DNA of 30,231 nt from a virus: positions 1 through 30,231 of IMG/VR virus record IMGVR_UViG_3300006738_000045; one strand, 5' to 3'. The position numbers and the translations under genes are program-made. Shown here piece after piece: positions 29,210 through 30,231 of this stretch. The first letter of the stretch is position 1; each line of letters begins with the position of its first letter. The notes beneath the pieces were generated by a model. That model saw nothing but the letters and a program-made list of their open reading frames with translations. It ran no database searches and was not told the DNA's origin.

Positions 29210-29608
29210 TTAACCTCCCCCCTGCCCATGATAGTACGCAACGATCTCAATTTTCCAGGGGTCAATTCCGAACTCACGGCGAGCACCCTTGGCACGGTTG
29301 AAGGCGAACGCATATTCCATTCGCATAAAGTTAGCCTCCTTCGAGGTCTTGGCGGTGTCGAGTAGCTCTGGCTCCGCGTAAACCGGCTCGTCGAACGATG
29401 GCATAGCCTTGTACCCTTCCGTCACAGACTTTTCCCGACTCAACACCCTGTGGCCCCAGATTTCGTAGTGGCTCGGGTGTTCCTTGCCACCTTTATGGGC
29501 CTCGCAATACTTCGGGTGCCTGCCCTTGCCCTCCCAGTTGATGGGCGCATCGCAGGTAACTGAGGCTTCGCCAATAGTGTGTTTATACGTGCATTTAAAT
29601 ACTTTCAT
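29210..29608 (-). CDS. Hypothetical protein with N-terminal Cys/His cluster, 132 residues
   Basis: ATG 29608 (MKVFKCTYKHTIGEASVTCD) overlaps the upstream stop as ATGA, with AAGGAGA upstream; the longer frame to 29764 is rejected. CTYKH, VTCD and KYCEAHKGG (residues about 6-42) look like a small zinc finger; later parts are mixed. No family is recognised. Confidence 0.7.
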   Translation of the reverse strand: MKVFKCTYKHTIGEASVTCDAPINWEGKGRHPKYCEAHKGGKEHPSHYEIWGHRVLSREKSVTEGYKAMPSFDEPVYAEPELLDTAKTSKEANFMRMEYAFAFNRAKGARREFGIDPWKIEIVAYYHGQGGG

Positions 29609-30231
29609 CTCGAATTCTCCTTCGTTATATACTCGACGGACCCGGTCTGTCCTGAGCGTCGAGCGAGTTTGTTGTTGGCGTACAGTCGAGCGATAGCCGC
29701 ATCGACCTTTTTCTTGGGCAGGTCTGCGCCAAGCTGTTCTTTCGCTTGCTTTGCGCTGCGCCACCGCTGCAAGACCTCTAGCACCTCTAACTCCTCACGC
29801 GCTCTTGTGGAGCTTGAATCCACTGAACCCCACGCTAGGACCGCTCGGTATTGTGTGACGCGGCCCTTTCCTGCCAACCGCCCGCGTCGAGTCTCGACGC
29901 GACCAGTCTCTTCCAGGCCAGCTAGAATCGAGCGTAACTTTTGCGCGGGCGCACCGATGTTTGAGGCAGACCGGCTGTTTGCCTCAAACCAGTGACCGTT
30001 CATCGCCTCCAGAACAGCCCTCTCGCGGGCGGCGCGGTTTTTAACGCTGGTGTACCCTTCCCAAAAGTCGTTTGGGCGAACTGGGGGCGCTTTAGGGGCC
30101 TTTGGAGGTGTCTGTGTGATGAGCGGTAGCGGGTCTTCGCAAGCTGTAAGCTGCTCCAGCATCGTATCCCAAAAGTTTGCCAGGACATCGTCTAACAGCA
30201 TCTCAGTTAAATCGGCGTACTCCTTTTCCGC
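29605..30231 (-). CDS. Probable DNA-binding protein with two winged-helix-like segments; 5' end open
   Basis: The frame is open to the right edge (208 codons in the window). The first ATG is at 30201 but has no well-placed ribosome site, so the true start may lie outside. Two segments look like winged helices: about NIGAPAQKLRSILAGLEETG with RVETRRG, and AKEQLGADLPKKKVDAAIAR with LYANNKLARRSG. A regulator or replication accessory of the right-hand operon is likely, by inference. The end overlaps the next gene by 4 bases. Confidence 0.7.
   Translation of the reverse strand, partial: AEKEYADLTEMLLDDVLANFWDTMLEQLTACEDPLPLITQTPPKAPKAPPVRPNDFWEGYTSVKNRAARERAVLEAMNGHWFEANSRSASNIGAPAQKLRSILAGLEETGRVETRRGRLAGKGRVTQYRAVLAWGSVDSSSTRAREELEVLEVLQRWRSAKQAKEQLGADLPKKKVDAAIARLYANNKLARRSGQTGSVEYITKENSR

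Overview
The window is part of a tailed-phage (Caudoviricetes) genome, or of a prophage or metagenomic phage contig. It holds a large terminase, a portal, a MuF-type head protein, a tail-fibre-like protein, an endolysin with membrane proteins, a DnaB helicase with a probable loader and initiator, and many small tightly overlapping genes (ATGA, TAATG, TGATG and TAGTG junctions, with recognisable Shine-Dalgarno sequences). Good matches to sigma70-type -35/-10 boxes and a spanin-like lysis block suggest a Gram-negative, probably proteobacterial, host; this is inference. No integrase, repressor of known family, tRNA or CRISPR array was seen. Major capsid and tail-tube genes are not in the window and may lie beyond the left edge.

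Layout, left to right. (1) 1-8843, minus strand, head-associated block read from right to left: portal, a small protein, an 826-residue MuF protein fused to a zincin metallopeptidase, an acidic 249-residue protein, and a giant protein (at least 1213 residues, running off the left edge). The giant protein carries a DNA sliding-clamp (DnaN-like) region and, at the edge, a ComM/Mg-chelatase-like AAA+ fragment. The MuF and giant proteins share an almost invariant 22-residue tag, present three times. Such fusions resemble the phage 'polyvalent' proteins thought to enter the cell with the DNA. (2) 8846-11295, minus: lysis block (two TM/coiled-coil proteins, a holin-like protein, a Cys-containing membrane protein, and an M15-type endolysin with a peptidoglycan-binding domain). 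(3) 11305-16936, minus: small structural or adhesion proteins, including three apparently paralogous genes in tandem, and a 1177-residue fibre-like protein with a duplicated module. (4) 16996-18657, minus: large terminase. (5) 18658-21949, plus: an island of about nine small unknown genes with its own promoters, lying between the terminase genes. (6) 22074-27683, minus: small membrane proteins, small terminase, a Cys-rich exported protein, helicase-loader candidate, initiator with an iteron array and AT-rich stretch inside its gene (lambda-O-like origin layout), an acidic protein, and DnaB helicase. (7) 27701-30231, minus: terminator, then an early-type operon of small unknown proteins and a DNA-binding protein with two winged-helix-like segments, open at the right edge.

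How it fits together: initiator, loader candidate and DnaB form a theta-type replication start at the internal origin; the two terminase subunits package DNA through the portal; the MuF-zincin and clamp proteins are probably packaged and may be ejected. A recurring leader (GTGACGTTA followed by TTGGAGA) sits downstream of promoters on both strands and may tie the plus island and the right-hand operon to one regulator.
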